Shown here one piece after another: positions 63,225 to 64,000 of a DNA stretch of 64,000 bases; within the stretch, counting starts at the first letter, position 1, and each line of letters begins with the position of its first letter. The position numbers were made by a program, and so were the translations under genes. This DNA is from Sweltsa coloradensis (lineage: Eukaryota > Arthropoda > Insecta > Plecoptera > Chloroperlidae). The stretch covers positions 434,001 to 498,000 of the forward strand of contig JAMZAV010000097.1 of the NCBI GenBank assembly GCA_024449915.1, in the 5' to 3' direction. The notes below the pieces were generated by a model that searched no databases, was not told the origin of the DNA, and saw only the letters and a program-made list of their open reading frames with translations.

Positions 63225-63927
63225 GGATTCAGTGGAGGATAATTTCACTGAAAATATGGAATTTTGAAAAAATTGTTATACATTTCCATTTCCGATTCAC
63301 TAGCCTACCTCCAATTATACGTTCCAAAAAACGTTTAACGAAGTTGCCTCCAAATATAAGTCGGCACACCTTTTTCTCCTATTTTACAATATTATTTTGT
63401 TAACAGTTTATCAACAGAATCTGATAGATATGCCTTGCGTAACACGCGTCACATCCTCCCAATTATATCTCATTGTACCGCATATAACTCTCACTCTTCT
63501 CTCTCTCTCCATCTCCCTTGACATAACGATCTCTTGTTATGAAACATACTTAGGCGCAGAGTTAATTTACAAGATGTGAACTGTACACGACACAATATCG
63601 ATGTAGTAAGAACCGAATGTAGGCTATTTGTCAATTCATTTACCATGAGATTAGCATGAAGAAAGTGTTCCCTGAGGGAGCTCAAGGTCATTGCAACCTC
63701 ACGACAAAACGACGAGCTGGTTGTCGAGGAAACTAATAATAGCGAATCAATAGTCAATTATGCTGATTGATAGTTAAATGCCTCGACGGGAATTACGGAG
63801 CCAAAGTACAGCTCGCTGATCAATATTCTATTCTGGATGTTAAATAAAACAAAATGCCAACATGAACATGTTGGTATATTTAACGTCGTTCTTTAATGCT
63901 CGTTTGTGTAATTGAAAGTTGAAACTG
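63225..63927. other. AT-rich DNA, no gene recognised
   Basis: Two frames (63122-63403, 63491-63757) lack any domain. Confidence 0.5.
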
Positions 63928-63999
63928 TTAGTGGTGGCTCACGCGTAAAGTGTGAGATCGTTATTCGTGAGGACACGGGTTCAAATCCCACCACTGGGA
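63928..63999 (+). mobile_element. tRNA-like SINE head at window edge
   Basis: TGGCTCACGCGTAAAGTGTGAG forms a D-arm-like hairpin and A box. GGGTTCAAATCCC is a B box inside a paired T-arm. The 5' TTAGTGG can pair with 3' CCACTGG. The anticodon arm is poor. Any SINE body would lie past the window end. Confidence 0.5.
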
Positions 64000-64000
64000 A

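Overview
This window looks like nuclear DNA of an invertebrate animal, probably an arthropod. It is AT-rich and rich in transposon debris. It has A/T-rich microsatellites, many degraded tRNA-derived SINE heads, short non-autonomous DNA transposons, and no open reading frame above about 137 codons. An insect such as a hemipteran would fit, but nothing here proves the species. There are no operons, ribosome binding sites, rRNA or CRISPR arrays. I can support no protein-coding gene. The stretch is best read as intergenic or intronic sequence.

Layout. 1-7.3 kb: mostly featureless AT-rich DNA with a (TTA)n tract, one arm of a diverged dispersed repeat (745-1025; partner inverted at 12070-12345) and two tRNA-like fragments. 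7.3-25.4 kb: three copies of an interspersed element called family A here (A1 7343, A2 18502, A3 23893), a foldback minisatellite at 10.3-10.7 kb, and a head-to-tail array of a second element, family B (24536-25434). 25.4-37 kb: a minisatellite, a 19-base C run, several tRNA-like heads, a CpG-rich block with a consensus splice donor on the minus strand (33767-34010), and a 417 bp inverted-repeat element (34671-35087). 37-44.3 kb: a patch with abnormal homopolymer texture that holds a 3.6 kb palindrome of about 0.5 kb satellite units, probably partly an assembly artefact. 44.8-64 kb: a hAT-type MITE with an intact 8 bp target duplication and a family A copy nested inside it, a 64 bp perfect hairpin with its own 8 bp duplication, a (TATTC)n tract, a 70 bp minisatellite, copy A5, a 1 kb inverted repeat, and more tRNA-like SINE heads.

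The most informative result is structural. Families A and B share a 3' end (short AACG/CGTT hairpin, then CTAG followed by T). Each also repeats its own 5' terminus in inverted form just inside the 3' end. Junctions are T|element|T in all five A copies. This matches Helentron-type rolling-circle elements and their short derivatives (HINEs). Family B also stands as a tandem head-to-tail array with one T between units, as rolling-circle transposition predicts. These are DNA-level inferences; no Rep/Helicase gene is present in the window.
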